The position numbers were made by a program, and so were the translations under genes. A stretch of 64,000 bases of DNA from Nautilus pompilius (Eukaryota > Mollusca > Cephalopoda > Nautilida > Nautilidae), in NCBI GenBank assembly GCA_018389105.1, contig JACATO010000065.1:763001-827000 (forward strand), in the 5' to 3' direction. A model generated the notes under the pieces. It saw only the letters and a program-made list of their open reading frames with translations. It was not told where the DNA came from and did no database searches. Shown one piece after another: positions 35,701 through 50,700 of the stretch (position 1 is its first letter; every line of letters starts with the position of its first letter).

Positions 35701-38700
35701 TTTCTGAATAAAATATTTCTGCTTTAATCAGAGAAAAATGTACTTTCACATTCTAAATTAAAGAGAGAGTGTGTTACTGTTATCAGTTGAAAATTTATTT
35801 CTTAATGATTTTTAATAGAAATGCTGGGAAAGGTAAGACTTAGCAAATCAGTAAAAAATAAATTCTCTTTTAGATACTTTAGGCACAGTTGATGTTGATA
35901 ATTAGATTCATCATCTCATAAATGATTCAAAATCACTCTGGGCTTTGTGTGTATATAGGCAGTCAAATCTTTTTGATTAGCTACATTTAAAAATAGCAGG
36001 GATCCTAACTGTGAATTGGCTAAATGTATTAACGTGGATGGATATTAGAATTTAAAAAAAAATAGTAGAATTATAAAGGAACTGAATATATTACAGCAGT
36101 AGCTGAGAGTGTTAGTCTATACTATTTTTTAATTAGAAAAGATAGGTTCTCCTCTCTCAGGTCTTGTGTACACTACTGTCACAGGAACCCGATTATTTAG
36201 ATTAGAACATTTTAACATTGTTGGTCATGTGACAACCATGAAGATGTTTCATTGGCTTTTAAAACAAGACAGCCATTGTGGAAATTTTTTCATATGTTTA
36301 TTTATTGCTTTATACTTATTCTTAAATGTGACTTCATGCGAAAATATATCAATCCTGCCATCAATTAAAAAGAAACAAAAATTGTAACATAATACAAATG
36401 GTTTAACTTGTACGGATTTATTCCACAATCTCTTCTAATTATTTCTGTTTACCTCTCTTATAAAGTTGAAGAACTATTTTGGTTGACAAAAACAATACCA
36501 CGTATCCATTACTATAGCAACACACTAGAAATATGCAAATGAAACTCAGCTGAAAATAGAATTATATCTGCTCACGTTTCATTTGAACTTCCTTAAACAT
36601 TTTTTATTTGTTTCTAGAGCGTAAAGTGAATTATAATCAGTAACAAATTCCCTTCCAAAAACAAAACAAGAAAACTGCTATTGTTGTTCATGAATAGTGT
36701 GACTTCATTATAGTTGTCATAATAACAAATAGATTGAAAGAATTTTTTCTTAATAGATAAAGAGAACTAAATGCAATACAAATTATGTGAATGCTTCCAC
36801 AATATACATTCATCTCTGAACTGTAGCAAGTCAGCTAGTTTCACTGTTGCTAGGTTAATATTAGATACATTTTTCTCTTTTTTTTTGCAATTCTCATTTG
36901 CCTCAACATAGCAAAGAGTCTTAATCAGTTTGGTTTATTAGGCCAGTTAAAGACAGCACAGATAGTGAGGTACAAAGAGTCATAACATCCGGAATGAATG
37001 TTTCTTCTTTTTCTTTTAGAAAGTTAATAAAAATGGAATTGTCTAACAGTGAAATTTAAACATAGAGCATTTCTGGCCAGAAATGTTAGAAAAGCCTTAG
37101 TTAGGTATAGGATCTCCCACAGAACCCCTTAGGCTATAGAAGGACTGTTTGAATGGCAACATGTTGCTGTGAAGCAGGCCATTCTGGCATTTCTTTTCTA
37201 TCAAAATGTATTTCACAAAGTATCTGCAGGCTCTATCAATCCAGACTTGCATGGGGTCAGAACTTTTCATGATAATGGGCTCTCATGACTGTTATAGGAA
37301 TCCATGTAGAAACATACCATTCTGCCTACCATGGACACTGACAAGTCTTTCTCCTAGCTCCATGCTCATTGTTCCAGAACTTGCAGAAATTAGTGAAATG
37401 TTACTTGTTATTAACAGAATACCATCTCAAGGAAAATTGAAGGGAGGAATTTACTTCTGGCAACTTACAGTTTTCAGAAGATACTATTCTAAGGTGATGT
37501 ATATGTTGCACAGAAAAAAATTGAAGAGTAAACATCATCAACCAAGTTGTAGACTATTTAAGTGCCATGGTTGAGGGCCCTGGGTTTGAATCCCAGTCAA
37601 CACTAGCTCAGTTGAGGTTTCCTTTCACATCTAAAGATGAGTAGTTTTAGTATGTTTTTCTTTGTGTAGTGGAAGTTCAGCAGGTAACTCTCTTGATTAG
37701 CTTGCACTTTGACCACTGATCAAGAGCCTCTAGCTGTACCTGGGTAACCCACTTTATCACTAAGGCTGATACCCGAACCAAAGGATCAACAAACTTTCAA
37801 GGACGGTGGACCTTGTTCACCTAATTTAAACATCAAGCATGCTGATGTAGCTTAAGCTACGAAGACTAAATTTTGAAAGCGACTAATGCTGTACTCAAGG
37901 AATGCCCATCAAGTTTGGACTAATTAAAACATAATGGTTTTATTTTAATAGTAATATAACATAATATAATAAATATTGATGTTGTTGTACATATCACTTC
38001 AAAAGTACATTTCTTAGACTAAAAATTTCTGGTTCATAGTGGAATCCTTGCTTCTATTTTCCCTGACTCAAGCTTCCAGTGTTGGCTTTGTAAATTGGGT
38101 AGTTTCAACCGCACAAAACTTCTTAGTTACTATTTGTTGCAACATAAAATGGCAGCAAATTTCACATGAGAAAATATCTGCTCACAAAAGTATGTGGACC
38201 CTAAGGCAGAAAAGCCACCTTTTTTAAATAGTTTGATTTCTCAAGAAGTAAAGCTCAGCAGACTGGAATAAAGGCAGACCCCAAGATCTGTTTCATTAGT
38301 TTCAAGCTCAGTCCACAGATTTCTAAACTTAGCTGATCACAAGTCCAAGCTTTTTAAATCAAGGAGCTGCATTTCAAATTGTTCAGCGTTCATCCACTGA
38401 TCCAAAGACCAGTCCAGGTCATTCTTGTTCAAATGGTTGGGCTTAATGATGAATGAAAACAGTAAAAAATGTTGGAAATCTTGAAACTCAGAAAATTCAG
38501 ATTTCAGGTCTTGCATCAAGAAGTCAATCTCACTAATGTCAGCAGAGTAACATAACAATAGCTCTTTGAGATGAGGAAAGTAGTGGAAGTTTGATATGCA
38601 AATATTGGGGGGGGGGAAACTGCCTATTTTGTAACAAATAAATTTAAGCATTCATGCAAAATCCCCAACTATTTGTCCTTGCTCCTGAATGGGTGAAGGT

Positions 38701-41700
38701 TGTGTTGTTATATCAGTCAGAAACATGAAATTTCCCAGCCACATCATCTAGTCCCGTATTGGGATTTTACAAAGTAATCCAGAACTTTGCTACAGCTGGG
38801 CCATCACGCTTTAATGTGAAGAGTAATGTCTGTATACGCACAGTCCATTCCTTCCAGCATGGTTTTGAAATTTCTGATTTAGAGCTGAGCGAAAAACAAC
38901 AAAATCCATGATCCTTCCTGGATGAATGTTGGCAGTAAAAATTTGACAATTGGATGGCCAATGTAATGTTACAGGAGCTGCAAAAAAAACCCCCTCATCA
39001 CGGCAGACGCACCAAAGATACGAGGTGTGTCAGAAAAGTAACAGGATATAGTTTGAGCCGTGAGTGGGGCGGGGATTATCGGGTTGGGTCACCGTGTGAC
39101 GTAATATCCGGGGCTCTATATAATGGCGCTTGTGGGGCGGGGATTAGCGGGTTGGGTCACCGTGTGACGTAATATCCGGGGCTCGTATATATAACGGTGC
39201 TTGTGGGGGGGATTAGCGGGTTGGGTCACCGTGTGACGTAATATCCGGGGCTCTATATAATGGCGCTTGTGGGGCGGGGATTAGCGGGTTGGGTCACCGT
39301 GTGACGTAATATCCGGGGGCTCGTATATAACGGCGCTTGTGGGGCGGGGATTAGCGGGTTGGGTCACCGTGTGACGCAATATCCGGGGGCTCTATATAAT
39401 GGCGCTTGTGGGGCGGGGATTAGCGGGTTGGGTCACCGTGTGACGTAATATCCGGGGGCTCTATATAATGGCGATCTCTCAGCTCTCTGTAGCCATTGCA
39501 TGTTTTTTCATGTTAACAGCTCCTCAATTGTAGGCCGTCAAGCGATGGGCACAGAGCAACGAACCAACCTGAGGTTTCTGGTCCCTCCGTCAGAAGCTCT
39601 CGGACTACTGCAGCAGGTGTACGGAGACGGGACGATGTCGTGCTCACGGGTTTTCGAGGGACGCGAGGACCTGGAAGACGACCCCAGGAGGAGCGGAAGG
39701 CCTTCAACGAGCGGGGCTGGGGCCCAACGGTGAGCGCGTGGCGGTCGTCGGCTGACTGACTGCTCGCGAGTGAGCTGGGCATGAACCGCGACAGCGTCTG
39801 GAAGATTATTTACCGAAGCTGCTGCTGAACGATGACCAGAAGGAGCGGCGCAATGGAACCGAACCCCAGACTTGCTGGGGAGAGGAGTCGTCACCGGTGA
39901 TGAGTCAAGGATCTTAGAGTACGACCCGGACGGAGACCGAGCGCCAGACAGAGCCGTAAGCGGAAGAGTCCGGAGTCGCCGAGGCCGAAGAAAGCAAGAC
40001 AGTCGAAGTCCAAACTCACGTTGATCGCGTTCTTCGATGTGAGGGGCCACAGGGCCAGGGCCAGACGATCAACCAGCATGTCTACAAAGGGATCCTGCGG
40101 CGAGAGTTGTGGCTGGACAACTGGTGGCTGCTTCACCACGACAAGGCGACGGCTCACAACGCCCTGAGTATCCGGCAGCTCCTCGCCGAGAAGAACATCG
40201 CCGTGCTGGAGCAACCTCCCTACTCACCCGACCTGGCTCCGTGTGATATTTTGTCCTTTTCCCCAAGCTCAAAGGGGGGGGTCATCAAGGGGACCCGTTT
40301 TCCGGACGCGGAAGCCGTGACGACGGAGCTGCGGAGAATCCGGGAGAATCCTTCCGGGAGTGCATGGAGGCGTGGCGGAGAAGGATGGGAAAGTGCGTTA
40401 GACTCGAGGGGGGGGGGGGTTATTTCGAAGGGGAAAACTTGTAGTTTGCTTTTGGCATAAGTTATTTGTGACCTCAGTCCTGTTTCTTAAAAAAAAAAAG
40501 CCTCCCCAATGTCTTCAGCTTTTGTTGTTCCAAGCAATAAAGTTTCTCTCTTATTCCATCTGATTCTGAGGTGGACCATCTCCATGCTGAAAACCATAGT
40601 GGTTTTTGGCATCTGCCATTTCATCAGGCTCCAAACAGATCTCACAGAAACTGGCATTTCTTTCATGCAAGACAAGATCAAATTCTTATTTGATAAATGA
40701 CTGAACAAACTCCTAGCTGAGAAATGATTCTTTCAAATACTCAATGTTTAAAAGGCTACAAACTACTTTCTCACGGGTAAATTGATTTTTACCAGTGAAA
40801 ATGCTGCTTTGATTTCTGTAAGCTGCTACCGCATTTTAAATTGCTTCTGTCTTGCCAGAGTAGTCAGAAAATGTCATGTTTGTTTTTCACAATTGTTTTT
40901 GTATGCTTGGTATACGATAAACAAGCCATTTGCAGCAACAAAAAAAAAGCACAAATCACTGTCCATGCAGCTTTAAATGACAAACACCGAATCTAGCTTT
41001 CTCGTGAACTGAAATTTCTTATGCTTGTGCATGTTGCCTTTATCAAGGTGCAGGATGAATGCATAGACCAGTGTATTATACAGGTAAGACAGGTGGAGAA
41101 CCTGAACAAGAAACACAAACAAGACTCAGGTAGAAGGGCTAAGCTGATGCTGTTGACCACTCTTGTGTAGCTTTTATATAACCTGTAGACTTCCGGTCAT
41201 TGGCAATGCACTGATCAGTTGCACAGTGTCATGATTTATCGATAACAGAGGGTCGTAATTGCATGAGTCATTTGACTTTGCTAGCATTTGGATTTTTAGT
41301 TGCTGGTTCACATGAATCATCACATCTCAATCCGCTTGAACCACTGTTTGGTGGCCAATCCTCATGAATTATCACACCAGTCACTGCTTCCAGGTGAACA
41401 ATTATTAAACACCCTAGGTTTACATCTTAAAATCATTTGAGGATCAGTGGAGGATTCCAGTGGGTTTTGTTACTAAAGGGTAATAGTGACGTTACTGCAA
41501 GGCAGCTAGCGGGCCATTCAAAATGGTTTTGTACATCATAGTTTGCCCATTTATGGTGAAACATTTCATAAAGTGATTCTGATTGACCAAGCAATTTATG
41601 TCATATGCCGCCTTTGGCATGCATATCATAGGTTGCCCACCCCTAACTCCATATCTTCCCTCTCTAACCCACTCTGTGAGTTTTCCTTAGACTTTAAAAG

Positions 41701-44700
41701 GCAGGACAGGATGTGTCAAGAAGAAAAGATTGCTTAAAAAGAAAGAAAAATAACACAACTACCAGTAGCAATTTTCAATACTTTCCACCCATGTAGAAAA
41801 CCATTTATTTAACAATGGAAAGAAAGATGGAACATTTAGCATAAATTTTATTATGGTGCAGTCTGAATTATTCATTTACAGTGTCTATGTAAAAAAAAAT
41901 TTTATACAGTCTGTTAGAATTATTCTTGTTTTTAGCAGTGATCCATGACTCTTTGTTCATTACAGCTTGCATCCTTGTTAGAGGGCAACATTAAAGATTT
42001 GAACAACCTGAAAGAAGATACTACCAAGGATTTTGAAACCATCTCTGTAAGTTTCATACGGTTAATATATACCCACAGTTAGCACAAAAAAGAAAAAAAA
42101 ATTAGATTTACTGAGGTCAGTTGGATCTTGTTGGCAAATCCCCTAACGGGTGAAAGTGATAGAACATTACAGTAGTGATTTAATACGTATAATACCATTG
42201 TTGGTCTTCTCATGGCTGTCTCAGCCGCCATACGGTCAAAGCCTACAAAACATGCAATTAGTTTCTGTGCTGAGTTCACGACTAAGTTCTGAAAGGGTCC
42301 AAGCTTTCATTTGCAACTGGTCAGAAGTTTTCTTTTTTTGCCCAGATCTCTTGTTAACCCCTTTCCCGCCAAGGTCGGAGATCACCAATTTAACGTATTT
42401 TTTTTTTTTTTTGGTGACACTCGACAGATGGCTGGTCAGTTGGTGGCACCAGATATTGTTGGTTTAAGCTTCGGGGTAGGGGTGGGTTCCAAATCATCTG
42501 TCAATGGAGGAGTGAATCTGTTAATGGAAATGATGTCAAACCTTGGCAGGGAAGGAGTTAATGGAATTTTTTTGTTAATTGTGAGACCCAAAGCATTGTA
42601 ATTTTAATTGAACACTTAAAGATTGATTCCAATGGCTGACACTGATGCAAAAATATGTTTCATCCTTTTATGTACTTTTTTTCTCTTGGGCTTCACTAGA
42701 ACGAGATGCTCATCTCCAGTTGCCTATTGTCTGTCGGGTTTGTTTTTCAAAATTTGTTTTGCAAGAAGAACTTTAATTACATTCATGTTGTATGCAATTC
42801 CAGACACCCATAAACTGAACACAAAACCTGAGCGGAGATGGTGCACTCTAGAAAATTTAAATGAAAATATCCTTTTTCTTTTAAAATAAAAAGTCAAGCT
42901 GGTTAGTGTCTGGAAGGGAGGGTGTCTGTATAGCCAGAGCATTTATCCCGTTGATTGTCTGCATGCCCCAGCAATATTAGCATCTAATAGACTCTGGCGC
43001 TTTGTTAAATCCGGTTTACTCAGGGTGAAGAGGTGGGACTTGCTCATAAAACCTACGCATTGGTCCTTCCAGATTAACAGTCCCGGCTGCTTTTTGTCAT
43101 ATATATTTCTTTTAAAAGTAAATAGTTTTCTTTATGCCTAGAAACTTTTGCATAACTTTGAATTCTCCTCTCCCCGCCCAGAGTAATCAGGTTACAGAAA
43201 TACAAGTCTGTATAAAAGAGGGCGAGGGAATTTGGCATTGATACGATGATAATTTTAGAAAATCACAACCATTTAAAGATCTTACGAATGTTTTAATGAG
43301 CTCTAATTGTTTTTCCTCTGCACTAAAATGATTTTTACTTGACAGTCAGGTATCAGGCTGCACAGATAATAGTTTAATTTATCTATCATAAGAAAAAGCC
43401 TACAGTGTGCAGTCTTTGATGACAGAAGCTTTATGTCTGAACAATTCTCTTTTATTATTTGTTATAGTAACATTCTATTAAGTAAACAATTTACTGTTCT
43501 AACCTGAATTGGTGACATAATCAACATTTTTCTTGTCTGTATTTTTTTTTTAGTGCCATTAATAAGGCTGATCAAATAACAATGGTGCACAGGCACAATT
43601 TACTTTTGCGTTACAAAGCAATTCTTTTGTTTATTTTTCTATTTGGAAATGCTACAGGCTGACAGTGTGCTACAGCAGAAAGTGTCGGAACTTTTTCATA
43701 AAAGATGTATAAACCATTAATAACTTTTACAATATCGCACCGGTGTTAATATTTTCCCAAGAATTTAAATGTTTGGCATCTTCTGCTGTTTGTTGGTTTC
43801 ATTTTTTCCACCAAAGTCATTTTTCTAAAACTGAAGTAAAAAATTTAATTATTAGAAACTGAAGGAGCAGCTTCTCTACTGATTCCTTATAACTTAAAAA
43901 ACAACAAATGTTGACAGTTCTTTGTGCATTTAAATAACACTAAGATCGTAGATCTAATCCTGAAGAGCCAAATGTTTACCCTTTTCCAGATTCATTTCAT
44001 TTTCTTAATTCTAACAGCAACCCCTCATACCGAAACATTGCTGACACCACTGATGCTGAAAACAAGCAAAAGAATGATGCAGTGCTTTTTACACAAACTT
44101 GATAGAACCCCTAATGTACAACATGGAAAGGAGTGGAACTGGGGATGACAAATAAGTCTTTACTGGTATATTCTCTTTTCTGATGAGTCCATATTCTAAC
44201 TGTTCCAGATAGGGAGGCAGTGTGGCTCACCTGTTCATTGCCAACAGTTTAAGCAAGGTAGCTGCAGTGTGATGATCTGTGGCAATGCGGTATGGCAGCA
44301 AGACCAACTTGAGATGCCTTAATTCGGGCTTACATTTCTGTTCTTGAAAACAACCAGATATTGTCTTAGTAAAGTATTCTGAAGCACATCTGTAGTGTGA
44401 CCCACCTATTTCCAGAACAACAACTGAGGAACATCTTAAAAGTTCTGAAATCAGCCCCGCAAAGCATAAAGGGGAATTATTTTGACCAATCAACACACAC
44501 ATTGCTCAGTAGTGATATAAACATACTGGATGCAACACTGAGCCAAAATCTGGACCAGATGGTTATTGAAAAGCATTGATTCCATGCCTAACTGGGTTCA
44601 GTCTTTGTGTCATGCATGTGTTTTATTCTTTCCTTTGTATTGTATTGTAATTAACCATTTTCTGTTTTGAAGTTTGTCATTTTATTTTGGTAGGATATAA

Positions 44701-47700
44701 TAGTGATCTGATTGGTGATGCTACTACTTTATCATGTTAAATACAATATTTACAGATTACATATTCATCTCCTTTATGACAATAGCCTAAATTGACAAGG
44801 AAGATAAAAATAAATTATGCATGATTTGATTTTTCATATTTCCATATAGTACACACATTTCCTTATTCTGGTACACATGCACGCACACACACCACACACA
44901 CACCGAGAGAGAGACAGGTAGAATGTGTGTGTAACCTATTAAGTTTCACAGATTAACTGTGATTATCATGGAATTAAATAATTTAATTATGCTTATTCTG
45001 GTTTAGAGTTTTTCTCTCAAAATTTGCTTTAAATGTTTCTTTTTCAAACTTTCAACCAGTACACTGGATCTTTTTTTCAAGAAACCCTACAGACACCTAA
45101 TAAACAATTGTAATTTACTTCACTTACTTGAGTCTTTTAGCTTGAGGAAGTTTCACTAGAATTAAACTTTTGATGCCCTTCAAACTCTGGACAACACCCT
45201 GACTAACCCGTCAAGAAGAACACAAACAGATTTGTGTTTTTTTTTTATGTCTGTGAAAAATGGTGTAGTGTATAATGCTCATATGGGTTCTGGGTACCTC
45301 TAATTTTTCTTGCTGAACCTCACAGGAGGGAGTCAGAAATGAGAAGTGTGGGGTGCATTAAGCTTGGTGATTAAGCAAATAGTTAACTGAGCATGGTTGC
45401 AGGCTCTTGTTGTGGCCAAGGGGTGAGCAAGTCAAGAGTTGCTCATAAAATCTCTATGACATACCCAGAAAACTTTACTGGGACTCTTCATTTACAGATG
45501 TGGGAGGAAACCCACACAGTTGGCTGGTGGAAAAGAGCAGAGAGATACACCGAACAGATCTGGTCTCAACCAGGATTCAAATTCAGGTCTTTAACCACTT
45601 CGGTCAGGTAGTCTACCACTGGACCACTGGCTACCCTGACTCTTACTTCAAAAATGCTAAAAAAATATAGAGCAAATGTCTCCAAACCTTCAACATGAGG
45701 GTATTTAATTAATTAAATGCATCTGATAATTTGTGCTTAATTATTTTTGCATTGTAACTAAATCTATACATATTTTCAAGTGTTTGTGTGCTTGTTAACT
45801 CTTTCGTGGTGGAACATAGCACCTAGAGGCCCCGAATTCTGAGTGTAGGTACTTCAGAATCTGGGAAAGGTTTTAAGCTACTGCACTTTGGCATTTGAAG
45901 GCCATCTTGGGGCCATCAAAAGCCTTATAGATTACACTTAGTTCACTGCACTCATTTAAAATAGGCAACCTAGCAGCCTCAAGTTATAACAAAGGTACCT
46001 CAGGATCCAAGGGTGCCAGAGTCTGGCCTCAAAGGCCACTTTTCAAGGTTCGGAGTCACTACAGCTTCACGGTGCTCATTCAGCTCACAAGTGACCACGG
46101 ATTTCAATTTTCCAACAGTCGGCCTGGAGTGCCATCTGAAAGCCATCAACAGCAGGTTTTGATATCATGTGCTCAAGAGTCGATCAAAGCAAAAATCTAT
46201 TTTGCTTTTCACCCCAAGGAAAAAATAAAAACAAGGTCTATAAAGAGGATCTTGGAACAAAGTTAAATTTAAGTGTACAGCTTATAGAATGTTACAAAAT
46301 GTCCATTCAATGATTGTGTTTAAACAAATTGATATAAAACGTTTTTATAAAAGCCATTTTTTTTTTTTTTTGCATGCAGCACCAGGTTATTCAGCCAGTC
46401 ATAAATAGTTATGGGATTCAGTTTTGTCTGAACTAAAGTGTTGTAAGTCTGAAAACAATTGTTTATCTTTTTTTTTTAAAAAAATCATATTGTAAAACTC
46501 TTAAAAGTTTTGTCAAACTGTGCAAGTTTTGCTGTCTTTGCTGTAGTTATACTCGTAAATGATAACCAGCCTGGTTTTGTTGGAACCTCTGTTCTTAACA
46601 ATTCAAACTTTCTTACGATGTGTTACAGAATGCCGTCTCTACACAAGGAAACAGATTAGACGAAATGGCACCTTTGTTGGTAAGTACATGGCACTGACTG
46701 ATGCTTCTATTTACTTTAACTTAGAAAAAACTAATGTTTTGAGTAACCCAGTAGTGTGTGGCTTCAGTGTCCAGAAATCTTGTTTCTTTTTCTACAGGAC
46801 AGACTGAGAAGATCTGTTTCTGACATTATTGGCAGACCAAGTTTGGAAGGTGTGCATGAAGATTCACAAGGGGATGTGGATGAAGATGTCAGTGATGAAC
46901 AGAAGCAAACAGATTCAGAACCTACAAAGACTGATAAAAAGGTAATTGGATAAAACATGCAACCACTTGTTGTTTACACTTATATTTTTCCTGGAGCAAT
47001 TAGTTTTACTGTAAATGCTTATCCATCAGTTTCGTCTTGTATCTACATCTTAATAGGCTTGCTATCTAGAAGGGCTGACCTTCACAATTGTGACAAGAAT
47101 AGCCTGGTTTGGAAATACAGTAAAACTCTGTTTATTGACATTAAATGGGGCCACAACTTGCACAGATAAACAAACATGTGGATAATTTAACATATGGAAC
47201 TTCTGAAAATAGAACTGTATAGAAACTTTAAAAAAACATGATAAAAAATAAACAGTTAAATGTGTATTGTAAAACAATGAAACTATCTGGTAATTATACA
47301 GCATTTGCATTATGACAGAAAAATTTTTAAATCATAAGAAAAACAAAACTATAATCATATTGATGGATTATTAGACCAAATACATAATTATACAAATCTA
47401 CAACAACATTATAACAAGAGTGCCTACATAAAATTACAAAAGGATTTTTTTAATAGTACAAATTTTTAATACTTAAATTAATCATATGGGTTTCCTTTTA
47501 AAAACATAAACGATAAAATATGGAAGTTGATAAATATGATTGCATTACTCATGATATAAACAGGGAGGATACCAATGTGGCTTTTCATTTCTGCAAAAAA
47601 CTATTCAGTGATGTTTGACTGCATTACAGTACACATATACACTTTTTTCTCTATAGCTGTTTTTGATCTTGTTTATTATTTCAAACATGTCCTGTGTTTG

Positions 47701-50700
47701 GCAGAAACTATGCATGAGCATAGTTTCAGTGGCTTTGAGACTCTGCCATAGCAAAATATCATCCATCTTACTTTTGTCTTCTTTTTCTTCAACTTAACAG
47801 ACCTGATTGATTGTATTATGCATTTGTTTGTGACATGGTCTAAAGATTTTTTTTAGCGAAATGTATGGCTTGAAGAATATTCACTTGAAAGTGATGGCTA
47901 GTATCAAATCAATGCAGTTTACCATAAATCCAGGGAGGAACTTTCAGTACCATGTTTTGTAGTAATGAATTAAGCCCTGGTCTGTTGGTTGGACTGTGGT
48001 AAAAAGTGTACTGTAACAGTCTTTGTTTGAGCCAAGCATTTGTCAACAAACAAAAGTGCCTTCCACTTCTGATGGTGTATTTTCTTGGCAAAATTTTTTC
48101 ACCTATTTTGTCCACAGGTGACAAGACATCTGAGCTTTTTTTTACTCAGACAAGAGAAGATTTTCAGATTCTGAGAACACTGAGGCTCTGCAAATTTACC
48201 AATAAAAATGGGAGGAAGATGCTCAAAACCATGCACACTTGCTTCAAGGAGTGTAGCTCTGCTTGCTTTTCTTTGCACCAGCATATTCATCATTTACAGA
48301 AGTTATTGTCTTCCTAGGAACGAACCAGTAAAACAAATTAGTTTCCTAAGCATTGTAGATATGCTTGGTGGTGGAAGCCTCTTACCATTGTTGAGGAAAC
48401 ATTCTCCAGTCAACTATAGGTGGCTGTGGTGTCTAGATCAGCCCTTAGAAGCATTTGAAATCTTGAGATCACAAAATTGATGGATGGCTTTAGCATGCAC
48501 CAGATTGAAAGATTTGAAATGCTCCTATATCTTTGTTTGTAATGAGTGGCATAAGAGCCTCTTCCTCACAAATGACATCCATCCCACCATCTACAGCAGT
48601 TGACTTAATTTTCTCTCAGTTGACCAGCAGTTCTCCTAGCAGTGCCACTTTCTTTACACATTTCTGCCTCAGATTTTTTTTTTTCGCTCCAAATCCTCCA
48701 CCATTTGCAGTTTTACCAGCAACTCTTACCAGCAGTTTCCACTTGCAAGCCACATAGCACGACAAGATGAACAATGTGCACTCTGATCATGCATCAGAAT
48801 TACATGAAATCATTATGTAGAGGTGACGGCAGTTCCAGACACTAAAAGCACCCTTATATCTGGAAAGATCATTGTAAACAGAGTTCACTTTAGTGAGGTA
48901 TAAGTAAGTTTCAGCTATGTACAATGGGTATTTTCTTGTCATGAAGTTTCTAGGTGTGGTGTTTTCTGCTGACTGCAATTTAACTGCAAATTAAAAAAAA
49001 TAAAAAAATATAAGTTAAATATTTTACCACTAATCAATTTTTGTCATTATTGAACGTGTGAATTTAGATTCTTTGTTGAAATGTTTCCAGATGACAATTC
49101 CCTTTGAAGTGCACATCATGCAATAACATTAGCACTCACAGGTGGCAAAGGCAAATAATTTGGAAAAATCTTTCCTCAGCACAAAGCAATATTCAGCTCA
49201 ATTTAAAGTTGTCTGACATTTGGGGTTCACAACTAGGTTAACATGAAGGTTACCACACTCAACTGTTTTCTGATTGGATGATATGGTATACACCTTCAGG
49301 AAACCGGTCATGGCGGATACTGAACACCAATGAAAGAAAGATAAGGAGATTGTAACGACAGCAATCATCAGTTGCAATTTGTTTGGCCTTTAGTCTCAGT
49401 TATATATGACTAAGTCCACAACAAGTGGTGCATTGGATTAGCACACGCTTCCAGCTTTGTTGAAACTACTCAACAGTTCATTTTTAAATGTCAGCCTCTT
49501 TACAAACACAAATGCACCAAAGAGCTTTTGTGTTTGGTTGCTTTTACCTAGTTTCCTAAGAAGCCATTTTTCCATTGAGAGATGGAAGTTAGAGAAATAG
49601 TTTCTGCTGTAGGTCCTTGTGTGGATGAGCTGCATGTAATGAGAAGGCAGTAACTACTTATCACTGCCATTATCTCTTTAAATTTTTATGGTTTCATGAG
49701 GTGATGGCAAGAATTAATCTTGTAAGTTGAGGTGACTGACTTAACAGTGGCAAGTCTCTGACGACTGCCATGTATTTTGTAATAAATCCCTCTCTGTATT
49801 GATGGTGCACTACCATAAAGGAGACAAGTGTATTTAGTTGATTAGTGTTTTTTTAAAAAAAAATGACATAGGAGTTTATGATAAGTTAATACAAATTTAC
49901 AGTCATTTTAAAAAATGTATGAGGTGTGTCAGAAAAGAAACAGGACTGGGGTCACAAATAATTTATGTCAAATCCAAGCTACAAGTTTTCCCCTTCGAAA
50001 TAATCCCCTCCTCAAGTCTAACGTTCTTTCCCATCCTTCTCCACCATGCCTCCATGCATTCCTGGAAGGATTCTCCCGGGATTCTCCGCAGCTCCATCGT
50101 CATGGCTTCCGCGTCCGGAAAACGGGTCCCCTTGATGACCCCCCCCCCCCAGGAAAAAATCACACGGAGCCAGGTCGGGTGAGTAGGAAGGTTGCTCCAG
50201 CACAGCGATGTTCTTCTCGGCGAGGAACTGCCGGATGCTCAGGGCATTGTGAGCCGGTGCCTTGTCGTGGTGAAGCACTCTCGCCTCTTCTTGCGCACTG
50301 AATGAAGCAAACGCTGCAGGATCTCTTTGTAGACCTGCTGGTTGATTGTCTGGCCCTGTGGCCCCTCACATCGAAGAACGTGATCAACATGCGTTTGACT
50401 TTGGACTTCGACTGTCTTGCTTTCTTCGGCCTCGGCGACTCCGGACTCTTCCACTGAAGGCTCTGGTGCTTGGTCTCCAGGTCATACTCAAAGATCCATG
50501 ACTCATCACTGGTGATGACTCTCCCCAGCAAGTCTGTGGTTCAGTTCCAAGACGCTTGAGGATGTCCTGACACACCTGCTCATTGTTCAACAGCTTCGGC
50601 ACCATCTTCATGCAGATCTTCAGTGATAATCTTCCAGACGCTGTCGCGGTTCATGCCCAGCTCACTTGCAATCAGTCAAACAGTCAGCCAACGATCACCA

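Larger units (their letters stand above)
39021..40488 (+). mobile_element. mariner-like transposon, copy 2 (amplified 5' region, damaged 3' end)
   Basis: The left end CGAGGTGTGTCAGAAAAGTA follows a TA at 39019-39020 and is the same terminal repeat as in copy 3 (49920-51096). The 3' end matches copy 3 up to CCTGTTTCTT at 40488 and then changes to an A run, so the last ~15 bases of the right inverted repeat are missing. It is CpG-rich inside a CpG-poor intron, hence relatively young. Confidence 0.85.

Noticed and set aside
37583..37593. tRNA gene
   Set aside because: Good B box but no cloverleaf or acceptor stem; the block recurs with the same body elsewhere, so it is a SINE.
40487..40708. Minus-strand CEICLEPDEMAD peptide resembling a RING start
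   Set aside because: Too short, no further Cys/His ligands, stops nearby; probably chance or part of the hAT fossil.
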